DNA of 5,038 nucleotides from Anaerolineales bacterium (GCA_015485245.1 WFTY01000105.1:1-5038); one strand, 5' to 3'. Positions 1-5,019 are shown, counted from the stretch's first letter. Translations and numbers: made by a program. The notes: a model not told the origin generated them from the letters alone.

Positions 1-8
1 GCATCAGG

Positions 9-97
9 CGGGGAGGGAGGGATTCGAACCCTCGGTCGAGTTTTACCCCGACAACCGCTTAGCAGGCGGCCCCAATCGTCCACTCTGGCACCTCCCC
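9..97 (-). tRNA. tRNA-Ser (anticodon GCU)
   Basis: Read on the minus strand, this is a complete class II tRNA. The 7-bp acceptor stem pairs GGGGAGG (complement of 91-97) with CCTCCCC, followed by a discriminator G (position 9), as expected for serine. The anticodon loop is CTGCTAA, with anticodon GCT at the complement of 61-63, which reads AGC/AGU codons. The long variable arm closes as GTCGGG/CTCGAC with one G-T pair. The T arm is GAGGG-TTCGAAT-CCCTC. The 3' CCA is not encoded: the bases after the discriminator read CCT, so the terminus must be added by CCA transferase. It lies 23 bases downstream of the other serine tRNA with no clear promoter between them, so the two are probably co-transcribed. 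Its terminator would lie to the left of the window. Confidence 0.97.
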
Positions 98-120
98 AGA
101 GGTATATGTTTGTATAGTGC

Positions 121-208
121 TGGCGGAGGGAGTGGGATTCGAACCCACGATGGATTGCTCCATACCTGTTTTCAAGACAGGCGCCTTCGTCCACTCGGCC
201 ATCCCTCC
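121..208 (-). tRNA. tRNA-Ser (anticodon UGA), CCA encoded
   Basis: Read on the minus strand, this is a complete class II tRNA. The acceptor stem pairs GGAGGGA (complement of 202-208) with TCCCTCC, then discriminator G and an encoded CCA (complement of 121-123). The anticodon stem-loop is CCTGT-CTTGAAA-ACAGG, with anticodon TGA at the complement of 172-174. It reads UCA and probably other UCN codons by wobble. The long variable arm is ATGGA-GCAA-TCCAT and the T arm is GTGGG-TTCGAAT-CCCAC. It is the promoter-proximal member of the two-tRNA unit. The predicted transcript starts near 239, leaving a leader of about 30 bases to be removed by RNase P. Confidence 0.97.
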
Positions 209-245
209 AGGTTGTGGGTCGAAAGAACCCCTCCGAAGCGGGGCG

Positions 246-274
246 ATTTTACCATAGGTGGAGAGGGGTGGCAA
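246..274 (-). promoter_or_regulatory. Sigma-70-type promoter of the tRNA-Ser pair
   Basis: On the minus strand, a -35 box TTGCCA (complement of 269-274) and a -10 box TAAAAT (complement of 246-251) are separated by exactly 17 bp. The predicted start is near 239. The bases between -10 and start are CGCCCC. A GC-rich discriminator of this kind is known from enterobacterial stable-RNA promoters under negative stringent control, so similar control is possible here but is an inference. The bases upstream of -35 on this strand include AAAAAACGATTT, which could act as an UP-like AT-rich element. Confidence 0.75.
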
Positions 275-290
275 TGAAATCGTTTTTTCC

Positions 291-319
291 TTGACCAATC
301 CACCCTTCCAGGCTAAAAT
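291..319 (+). promoter_or_regulatory. Sigma-70-type promoter of ffh
   Basis: A -35 box TTGACC (291-296) and a -10 box TAAAAT (314-319) are separated by exactly 17 bp. The predicted start is near 326, which gives ffh an untranslated leader of about 36 bases. The -35 box lies 16 bp from the -35 box of the divergent tRNA promoter, so the two polymerase binding sites sit back to back and could interfere. Spacing and box quality make this a good prediction, but no start site has been mapped. Confidence 0.75.
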
Positions 320-327
320 CCAACCTT

Positions 328-351
328 GCGGCTGGCCCCAGCCGCGCTTTT
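328..351 (+). promoter_or_regulatory. GC-rich hairpin plus T4 at the start of the ffh leader
   Basis: GCGGCTGG (328-335) is a perfect inverted repeat of CCAGCCGC (338-345). In practice this makes a 7-bp stem with a 4-base loop, followed by GC and then TTTT (348-351). It begins about 2 bases after the predicted transcription start and ends 10 bases before the ffh ATG. It could protect the 5' end of the mRNA, act as a weak early terminator or attenuator, or modulate translation, since no Shine-Dalgarno sequence is visible in the leader. The hairpin is plain in the sequence; its role is inferred. Confidence 0.6.
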
Positions 352-361
352 AGCATGCCTT

Positions 362-1684
362 ATGTTTGAGAACCTGACTTCACGCCTCAATGATGTGTTT
401 GAAACGCTGCGCCGCCGGGGCAAGCTCTCGGAGCGCGATGTCGATGCCGCTATGCGTGAGGTCCGCCTGGCGTTGCTGGAAGCGGATGTACATTACAAAG
501 TGGTCAAGGACTTCGTCGCCCGCGTGCGCGAGCGCGCCGTCGGCCACGAGGTCTCGCGTGCCCTCAATCCCGGCCAGCAGGTCATCAAGATCGTCCACGA
601 GGAGTTGATCCGCACGTTGGGCGAGCCGGCGCCGCTGGCGCTGCATGGCCCCAAACCGCACGTCATCATGCTGGCAGGTTTGCAGGGTTCGGGCAAGACG
701 ACCGCCGCCGGCAAGCTGGCGCGGCGTCTACGGGGGCAGGGCGAGCGCGTGTTGCTGGTCGCTGCCGACCCGTACCGGCCTGCAGCGGTGCAGCAACTCC
801 AAACCCTGGGCGCGCAGCTCGGCGTGGATGTGTTCGCCGAGGAAGGCGTCGACCCGCCCCGCCTGGCGCAGCAGGCTTTCAGCCGGGCGCAGAAGGGCGG
901 CTATGGCGTGGTGATCCTGGATACCGCCGGGCGTTCGCAGCTGGACGCCGAGCTGATGTCGGAGCTTGACGCTATCTCCCGCCGGGTGACGCTGCGTGAA
1001 ATCCTGCTGGTGGTGGATGCCATGATCGGGCAGGAGGCGGTCAGTCTCGCCCAGGGCTTTCAGAGCTTGCTGCCGCTCAGCGGGCTGATCCTCACCAAGA
1101 TGGATGGCGATGCCCGCGGCGGCGCGGCGATTTCCATCCGCGCAGTGACCGGCGTGCCGATCAAATTCCTGGGCACTGGCGAAGGACTGGATGCTCTGGA
1201 AGTCTACGACCCTGCTCGCTTGGCCTCGCGCATCCTCGGGATGGGTGATGTCATCGGGTTGATCGAACGTGCCGAAGCGACGCTCGATCAGCAGGCCGCA
1301 CAGGAGCAGGCGCAGCGCATGCTTTCTGGCGAGTTCACCCTGGAGGATTTCGCCAAACAGATTCAGCAGGTGCGCAAGATGGGCCCGCTCGGTCAATTGC
1401 TGGATATGATGCCCGGAGGGATGGGCCAGGTTGCCCGCCAGGTGGATCCCCGTGAGGCGGAGCTGCACCTGAAACGGGTGGAGGCCATCCTCAACTCGAT
1501 GACGCCGGAAGAGCGGCGTAAGCCAAAACTCCTGAACGCCAGCCGCAAACGGCGCATCGCCAGCGGCTCTGGCACAAGGGTTCAGGATGTCAATCAATTG
1601 TTGAAACAATACCAGGAGATGCGCCGCGTGATGAAACGCCTGTCTAAGACGGGCATGCGCGGCCTCGCCGGTTTGTTTGGATGA
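362..1684 (+). CDS. ffh: Signal recognition particle GTPase Ffh (SRP54)
   Basis: This is the 440-residue protein subunit of the signal recognition particle. It binds signal peptides as they leave the ribosome, binds the SRP RNA, and docks with the receptor FtsY at the membrane through paired GTPase domains. The N domain covers about residues 1-90 and the G domain about 95-295. GTPase motifs are GLQGSGKTT (106-114), DPYRPAA (136-142), DTAGR (187-191), TKMDGD (245-250) and GTGE (271-274). The methionine-rich M domain (about 300-440) holds the finger-loop segment MGPLGQLLDMMPGG (340-353) and the SRP-RNA-binding SRKRRIASGSGTRVQDVNQL stretch (from 394). Length is normal. A TTG at 326 would extend the frame by 12 residues. 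ATG 362 is chosen because family members start MFENL and because 326 coincides with the predicted transcription start. No clear Shine-Dalgarno sequence precedes the ATG. The gene heads a run of translation genes. Confidence 0.97.
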   Translation: MFENLTSRLNDVFETLRRRGKLSERDVDAAMREVRLALLEADVHYKVVKDFVARVRERAVGHEVSRALNPGQQVIKIVHEELIRTLGEPAPLALHGPKPHVIMLAGLQGSGKTTAAGKLARRLRGQGERVLLVAADPYRPAAVQQLQTLGAQLGVDVFAEEGVDPPRLAQQAFSRAQKGGYGVVILDTAGRSQLDAELMSELDAISRRVTLREILLVVDAMIGQEAVSLAQGFQSLLPLSGLILTKMDGDARGGAAISIRAVTGVPIKFLGTGEGLDALEVYDPARLASRILGMGDVIGLIERAEATLDQQAAQEQAQRMLSGEFTLEDFAKQIQQVRKMGPLGQLLDMMPGGMGQVARQVDPREAELHLKRVEAILNSMTPEERRKPKLLNASRKRRIASGSGTRVQDVNQLLKQYQEMRRVMKRLSKTGMRGLAGLFG

Positions 1685-1792
1685 ATGTCGGAGCGTGTGA
1701 GCAGTGTGGCGTTTCCTTCGACGCCTCCCCCTCTCATTGTTCATGCGAACGGCGAAAAACTTAACATCTGTAATTGAAGGAGACAGATTATC
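1685..1792 (+). other. ffh-rpsP spacer: small hairpin and rpsP ribosome binding site
   Basis: This 108-base gap contains no ORF I would support. It holds a 5-bp inverted repeat, GGCGT (1708-1712) and ACGCC (1721-1725), around an 8-base loop. No T-run follows, so it is not a convincing terminator and ffh and rpsP may be co-transcribed. A strong Shine-Dalgarno sequence, AAGGAGA (1777-1783), sits 9 bases before the rpsP ATG. An AT-richer patch around 1761-1774 (TAACAT, TGTAAT) could be a -10 region but has no good -35 partner at proper spacing. A leader with a role in S16 regulation is possible but not shown. Confidence 0.4.
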
Positions 1793-2254
1793 ATGGTTCG
1801 TATTCGATTGCGCCGCGTAGGCGCGAAAAAGCAGCCCAGCTACCGCGTCGTCGCCGCGGATAAAGAAAGCCCGCGCGATGGCAAGTTCCTGGAGGTGTTG
1901 GGGTTCTACAACCCGCGCACGGAACCGTCCACCATTCACTTTAAGGAGGATCGTGTTTATCACTGGCTGAGCGTGGGCGCGCAGCCTTCCGAATCGGTGC
2001 GCCGCCTGTTCAATCAGACCGGGCTGTGGGATCGCTATCAGCGCTTCAAGGCGGGCGAGTCGCTGGAGACTCTGTTGGCGGAAGCCGCCGCGGCGGAAGA
2101 AGCCCGCGGCGTGGACCCCCGTACCCGCCGCGATGACTTGATCGCACAGGTCACGCAGGCAGCTATTGAAAAAGCGGCCGCCAAAGCAGATGCGGAAACG
2201 GAAGAAGAAACCTCCGCTGAAGCAGAACCGGAAGTTGAAGAAGCGGAAGCTTAG
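1793..2254 (+). CDS. rpsP: 30S ribosomal protein S16 with acidic C-terminal extension
   Basis: S16 is a primary structural protein of the small ribosomal subunit, needed for 30S assembly. The core fills residues 1 to about 85, starting with the family signature MVRIRLRRVGAKKQPSYRVV. It continues through SPRDGKFLEVLGFYNP (26-41) and the VYHWLSVGAQPSESVRRL segment (55-72). The protein is 153 residues, whereas S16 is usually about 80-90. The extra 65-70 residues are Ala/Glu-rich, probably helical (about 90-132), and end in a very acidic tail (133-153) with about ten glutamates. Such tails occur in some S16 proteins of other phyla, and their function is not established. The start is fixed by AAGGAGA 9 bases upstream. 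khpA follows after 37 bases, matching the conserved rpsP-KH-rimM order. Confidence 0.96.
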   Translation: MVRIRLRRVGAKKQPSYRVVAADKESPRDGKFLEVLGFYNPRTEPSTIHFKEDRVYHWLSVGAQPSESVRRLFNQTGLWDRYQRFKAGESLETLLAEAAAAEEARGVDPRTRRDDLIAQVTQAAIEKAAAKADAETEEETSAEAEPEVEEAEA

Positions 2255-2296
2255 GCGGCGAACTTGCTGCCTGTTCACCGGGAGGTGACTTGTGAA
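2254..2296 (+). promoter_or_regulatory. rpsP-khpA intercistronic stem-loops over the khpA ribosome binding site
   Basis: Two inverted repeats fill this gap. The first pairs GGCGGC (2254-2259) with GCTGCC (2266-2271), six pairs including one G-T, around a 6-base loop. The second pairs TCACC (2275-2279) with GGTGA (2284-2288) around GGGA. The khpA Shine-Dalgarno sequence GGAGGTGA (2281-2288) lies in that loop and 3' arm. TTCAC (2274-2278) is also complementary to GTGAA (2292-2296), which contains the GTG start codon, so two alternative pairings could each mask initiation. The complementarity is visible. Regulation is inferred, and the stems are short enough to be chance. Confidence 0.35.
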
Positions 2297-2528
2297 AGAC
2301 CTGGTTGAGTATATCGCTCGTTCTCTGGTCAGCGACCCGATGGATGTGCGCGTCGAAGAGCGCGGTCGCGGGAACAAAGTGTTCCTGCGTTTGCAGGTCG
2401 CCAAGGAAGATATGGGACGGGTGATCGGCAAAGGGGGGCGCGTGGCAAACGCCATCCGTCAGTTGTTGCGCGTGGCTGCTGCCCGCGAAGGGAAGAGCGC
2501 TTCGCTGGATATTGAAGACCCGCGATGA
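2292..2528 (+). CDS. khpA: KH-domain RNA-binding protein KhpA
   Basis: This 78-residue, single-KH-domain protein belongs to the KhpA/YlqC (formerly UPF0109) family. In Firmicutes, KhpA pairs with KhpB/EloR, binds many RNAs and influences cell elongation and division. The N-terminal MKDLVEYIARSLV is typical. The RNA-binding GxxG loop is GKGG (46-49) within MGRVIGKGGRVANAIRQLL, and the protein ends with the third strand of the fold (SASLDIEDPR). Length is normal for the family. The start is GTG, supported by the strong GGAGGTGA just upstream. The stop overlaps the rimM ATG as ATGA (2525-2528), so translation of the two is probably coupled. Its place between rpsP and rimM suggests a role linked to ribosome assembly, which is an inference. 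Confidence 0.94.
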   Translation: MKDLVEYIARSLVSDPMDVRVEERGRGNKVFLRLQVAKEDMGRVIGKGGRVANAIRQLLRVAAAREGKSASLDIEDPR

Positions 2529-3097
2529 CCTCCCGCAGGAAGAAAGCCCAGAAAAAACAACCCTCCTCAGGCTCGCCGAACGCTGGCGGGCCTGAGTTCT
2601 TAGTCGTCGGCAAACTGCACAAGCCGCATGGCGTGCACGGCGAGATGCGCATGTCGGTGTGGACGGACTTTCCGGAGCGCATCGTCCCTGGCGTTGAATT
2701 GCTCGTCGGACGTGAGCACCGCCCGCTGATCGTCCGTTCGGTGCGCTGGCACCACCAGGATATGTTGATCGCCTTCGAGGAGTACAGCGATCGTGAGGGG
2801 GTGGGCGAGTTGCGCAATCAACTGCTCTATGTGCGCACTGCTGACCGGCCTGAACTGGCGGAAGGGGAGTTTTACCTGCATCAATTGCTGGGCCTGCGGG
2901 TGGTCAGCGATGAGGGGGAAGCCCTCGGCCGTGTGGAGAAGATCCTGGAGACCGGGGCCAACAACGTCTTTATCGTGCGTTCGCCGGATGGTGGCGAGGT
3001 GCTGCTGCCGGATATTGAGTCCGTCGTGCTCTCGATTGACCTGACCGCGGGGGAGATGCGCGTCCATCTGCTGCCGGGTTTGTTGCCCGACCGTTAG
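2525..3097 (+). CDS. rimM: Ribosome maturation factor RimM
   Basis: RimM helps mature the 30S subunit, acting on the 16S rRNA 3' (head) domain and binding S19. The protein is 190 residues. The RimM N-terminal beta-barrel begins at about 25 with the signature VVGKLHKPHGVHGEMRM (27-43). The C-terminal PRC-barrel runs from about 113, with GEFYLHQLLGL (114-124), GANNVFIV (144-151), LLPDIESVV (160-168) and the terminal HLLPGLL. The first 24 residues form an added basic, Ser/Gly-rich, probably disordered tail (MTSRRKKAQKK...). No downstream in-frame start codon fits better, and the ATG overlaps the khpA stop. No strong ribosome binding site is visible, consistent with coupling to khpA. trmD and rplS, common downstream partners, do not follow. 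Confidence 0.95.
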   Translation: MTSRRKKAQKKQPSSGSPNAGGPEFLVVGKLHKPHGVHGEMRMSVWTDFPERIVPGVELLVGREHRPLIVRSVRWHHQDMLIAFEEYSDREGVGELRNQLLYVRTADRPELAEGEFYLHQLLGLRVVSDEGEALGRVEKILETGANNVFIVRSPDGGEVLLPDIESVVLSIDLTAGEMRVHLLPGLLPDR

Positions 3098-3098
3098 A

Positions 3099-3127
3099 TT
3101 GACGAAAGCCCGCTTCCAGACTATCAT
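3099..3127 (+). promoter_or_regulatory. Candidate sigma-70-type promoter giving a leaderless prenyltransferase mRNA
   Basis: A -35 box TTGACG (3099-3104) and a -10 box TATCAT (3122-3127) are exactly 17 bp apart, starting one base after the rimM stop codon. A start 7-8 bases past the -10 falls at 3134-3135, on the A of the downstream ATG (3135). The gene has no Shine-Dalgarno sequence, which agrees with leaderless translation. The TTG that gives the longest reading frame (3099) is the first part of the -35 box, which argues against its use as a start codon. Confidence 0.6.
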
Positions 3128-3134
3128 TTTTGCT

Positions 3135-4001
3135 ATGTTGCGCGCCACCCTGAAAACTATGCGCCCCAAGCAGTGGGCCAAAAACGTCTTCCTCTTCGCG
3201 GCGATGATCTTCGACCGCAAGTTGACCAATCCCGAGGCCGCCTTGAACACGCTGTTGGGGGCGGCGGCTTTCAGCCTGATCGCCAGCGTGGTTTATATTA
3301 TCAACGACATCGCTGACGTGGAGGCCGACCGACGGCATCCCACCAAGCGCGAACGCCCTATTGCTGCCGGAAAGCTGCCCATCCCCGTCGCCTGGGGCGT
3401 GGCGCTGCTTTTGCTGGTGATCGCCTTCCCCGTTGCGTACTGGCTTTCTCCTGCCTTTGCTTTTCTGGCGCTGTTTTACCTGCTGCTCAACCTGATATAC
3501 TCCGCCTGGCTCAAACACGTTGTGCTGCTCGATATCATTGTGTTGGCCTCGTTCTATGTGCTGCGCGTCGCCGCCGGGGTGACGCTGGTGGATGTGCAGC
3601 GCTTTTCGCCCTGGATTTATATCTTCACCACCTTTCTGGCGCTGCTCATTGGGACAGGCAAGCGGCGCGCTGAACTCTCTGCGCAGGCGGAGGGCGTCAA
3701 CGCCCGCCGCGTGTTGGACGGCTACACCCTGGAGTTCCTCGATCAGATCATCGCCCTGGCCTCCGGCCTGACTATCATCACCTACAGCCTGTACACCTTC
3801 TCCGCACCCAATCTGCCTGAAAACCATGCCATGATGTTCACCATTCCTTTTGTGCTTTATGGCGTCTTTCGCTATCAGTACCTCTTGCAGGTTAAGGACA
3901 TCGGCGGCGCGCCCGAGGACGTTGTGCTCTCCGATCGTCCCTTGCAGGCCGCGGTTTTCCTCTATGGCCTGACCGTGCTGGTGATCTTCTACATTTTTTG
4001 A
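3135..4001 (+). CDS. UbiA-family prenyltransferase, decaprenyl-phosphate phosphoribosyltransferase-like
   Basis: This is a polytopic inner-membrane enzyme of 288 residues with about eight to nine hydrophobic segments. The closest subfamily by eye is decaprenyl-phosphate phosphoribosyltransferase (Rv3806c-like), which moves 5-phosphoribose from PRPP to a polyprenyl phosphate. Evidence is the N-terminal MRPKQWAKNVFLFAA (9-23) and the Mg/diphosphate motif NDIADVEAD (57-65, pattern NDxxDxxxD), followed by RHPTKRERPIAAG. Further evidence is YSAWLKHVVLLDIIVLASFYVLR (122-144, Lys127 and Asp133), a loop with LIGTGKRRAEL (171-181), and the C-terminal LSDRPLQ. The acceptor and product in this organism are unknown, since arabinan synthesis is not implied by this window. 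Other UbiA-type transfers are possible. ATG 3135 is preferred over TTG 3099 and ATG 3159. A mevalonate-pathway gene downstream fits a polyprenyl substrate. Confidence 0.85.
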   Translation: MLRATLKTMRPKQWAKNVFLFAAMIFDRKLTNPEAALNTLLGAAAFSLIASVVYIINDIADVEADRRHPTKRERPIAAGKLPIPVAWGVALLLLVIAFPVAYWLSPAFAFLALFYLLLNLIYSAWLKHVVLLDIIVLASFYVLRVAAGVTLVDVQRFSPWIYIFTTFLALLIGTGKRRAELSAQAEGVNARRVLDGYTLEFLDQIIALASGLTIITYSLYTFSAPNLPENHAMMFTIPFVLYGVFRYQYLLQVKDIGGAPEDVVLSDRPLQAAVFLYGLTVLVIFYIF

Positions 4002-4006
4002 CCGCG

Positions 4007-4062
4007 GACGACAGACGACGGTCCCCTGTCCCCTGTCTCCTGTCTTCCGTCCCTTGTCTTAA
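4007..4062 (+). repeat. Degenerate heptanucleotide tandem repeat (eight 7-base units)
   Basis: Starting at 4007 the sequence divides cleanly into eight 7-base units, each beginning GNC. The first two are GACGACA and GACGACG. The next six follow GTCYYYY: GTCCCCT twice (4021-4034), then GTCTCCT, GTCTTCC, GTCCCTT and GTCTTAA. The array fills nearly the whole 64-base gap between the prenyltransferase stop and the mevalonate kinase ATG, ending 3 bases before that ATG. The last six units are almost pure pyrimidine apart from one G per unit. The first two units resemble the complement of the later ones (GAC versus GTC), so a weak imperfect hairpin is possible. It resembles in kind the 7-base STRR repeats known from cyanobacteria. 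Confidence 0.75.
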
Positions 4063-4065
4063 GCC

Positions 4066-5019
4066 ATGCCCGCATTTACCGCTTCCGCCCCTGGCAAAAT
4101 CATCCTCTTCGGCGAACACGCCGTGGTATATGGGGAGCCGGCTATCGCCGTGCCGGTGACGCAGGTGTTCGCCCGCGTCACCGTCCTGCCCGAACCGCGC
4201 GAGGAGCGTGGCCAGGTGCGCATCCTCGCTCCGGATGTCGGCCTGGAGGCGCGGCTGGACGACCTCTCTGCCGATCATCCCCTGGCTGCGGCCGTGCGCG
4301 GAGTTGCCTCGGCCCTGGATGTGGCGCGCCTCCAGGCCTGCACTCTGCGGATCGCCTCGACCATCCCGGTGGCCTCCGGGCTGGGGTCGGGCGCGGCGGT
4401 CTCTGTGGCGCTGATCCGGGCGCTGGCGGCCTTTCTCGGCCGTCCGTTGACGGATGCCCAGGTCAGCGCGCTGGCCTTTGAGGTGGAGAAGCTGCACCAC
4501 GGCACGCCTTCCGGCATCGACAACACGGTGGTGACATACAACCGGCCGGTGTTTTTTGTCAAAGGGCACTCACTGGATACTTTCGCCATTGCCCATCCCT
4601 TTACGATTGTGATCGGCGATACCGGCGTCAGCAGCCCGACGAAAGAAACCGTCGCCGATGTGCGCCGCGGCTGGCAGGCGCAGCCGGAGCGCTTTGAAGG
4701 CCTCTTCGCCGCCGCCGGGAGCATCGCCCGCGCTGCTCGTCAAGCGATTGAGGCTGGTTTCCCTGATCGCCTCGGCCCATTGATGGACGAAAACCACGCT
4801 CTGTTGCAGGCGATGGGGGTTTCCTCCCCCGCTCTCGACCGCCTGGTGGAGGCCGCCAGGAATGCCGGGGCGCTGGGGGCCAAGCTTTCCGGCGGAGGGC
4901 GCGGTGGCAACATGATCGCCCTGACAAGCCCGGCGGCGGCTCCCGCAGTCGCCGCGGCGTTGGCGCAGGCGGGGGCGACCGCGACCATTATCACAGAGGT
5001 GAAATCCCATGCTGGCTAA
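4066..5019 (+). CDS. mvk: Mevalonate kinase (GHMP kinase superfamily)
   Basis: This cytosolic enzyme of 317 residues phosphorylates mevalonate with ATP to 5-phosphomevalonate, in the mevalonate route to isopentenyl diphosphate. Motif 1 is APGKIILFGEHAVVYG (8-23), with Lys11 matching the conserved active-site lysine. The ATP-binding GHMP motif is PVASGLGSGAAVSVA (101-115). The substrate segment EVEKLHHGTPSGIDN (139-153) carries Glu141 and Asp152, matching the Mg ligand and catalytic base of mammalian mevalonate kinase. Motif 3 is KLSGGGRGGN (273-282), where Asn282 stands where many members have Cys. Length is normal for bacterial and archaeal forms. ATG 4066 fits the family N-terminus, but no Shine-Dalgarno sequence precedes it; the heptamer repeat does. 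It overlaps the next gene by 11 bases. Galactokinase or phosphomevalonate kinase is less likely given HGTPSGIDN. Confidence 0.93.
   Translation: MPAFTASAPGKIILFGEHAVVYGEPAIAVPVTQVFARVTVLPEPREERGQVRILAPDVGLEARLDDLSADHPLAAAVRGVASALDVARLQACTLRIASTIPVASGLGSGAAVSVALIRALAAFLGRPLTDAQVSALAFEVEKLHHGTPSGIDNTVVTYNRPVFFVKGHSLDTFAIAHPFTIVIGDTGVSSPTKETVADVRRGWQAQPERFEGLFAAAGSIARAARQAIEAGFPDRLGPLMDENHALLQAMGVSSPALDRLVEAARNAGALGAKLSGGGRGGNMIALTSPAAAPAVAAALAQAGATATIITEVKSHAG

Noticed and set aside
59..298. Minus-strand open frame of 79 codons over the tRNA genes
   Set aside because: It reads through both tRNA genes and their promoter; the tRNA structures account for the sequence.
326..361. TTG at 326 as the ffh start
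   Set aside because: It adds 12 residues absent from the family, coincides with the predicted transcription start, and runs through the leader hairpin; ATG 362 gives the canonical MFENL.
1708..1725. Hairpin after ffh as a terminator
   Set aside because: The stem is only 5 bp with an 8-base loop, and a C-rich tract rather than a T-run follows.
728..2455. Long minus-strand open frame of 575 codons across ffh, rpsP and khpA
   Set aside because: It lies opposite three strongly conserved genes, has no recognisable family features, and is explained by GC-rich codon bias in the sense genes.
3222..3232. TTGACCAATC inside the prenyltransferase gene, identical to the ffh -35 region
   Set aside because: It is a 10-base match within coding sequence with no suitable -10 box noticed at 17 bp; most likely chance.
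2970..3827. Minus-strand open frame of 285 codons opposite rimM and the prenyltransferase
   Set aside because: It crosses two real genes, is rich in Gln/Gly/Arg of the kind produced by antisense reading of hydrophobic codons, and has no supporting start context.
4007..4062. CRISPR array or attachment site at the short repeats
   Set aside because: The units are 7 bases, contiguous and degenerate, without spacers, and no cas, integrase or transposase gene is present in the window.
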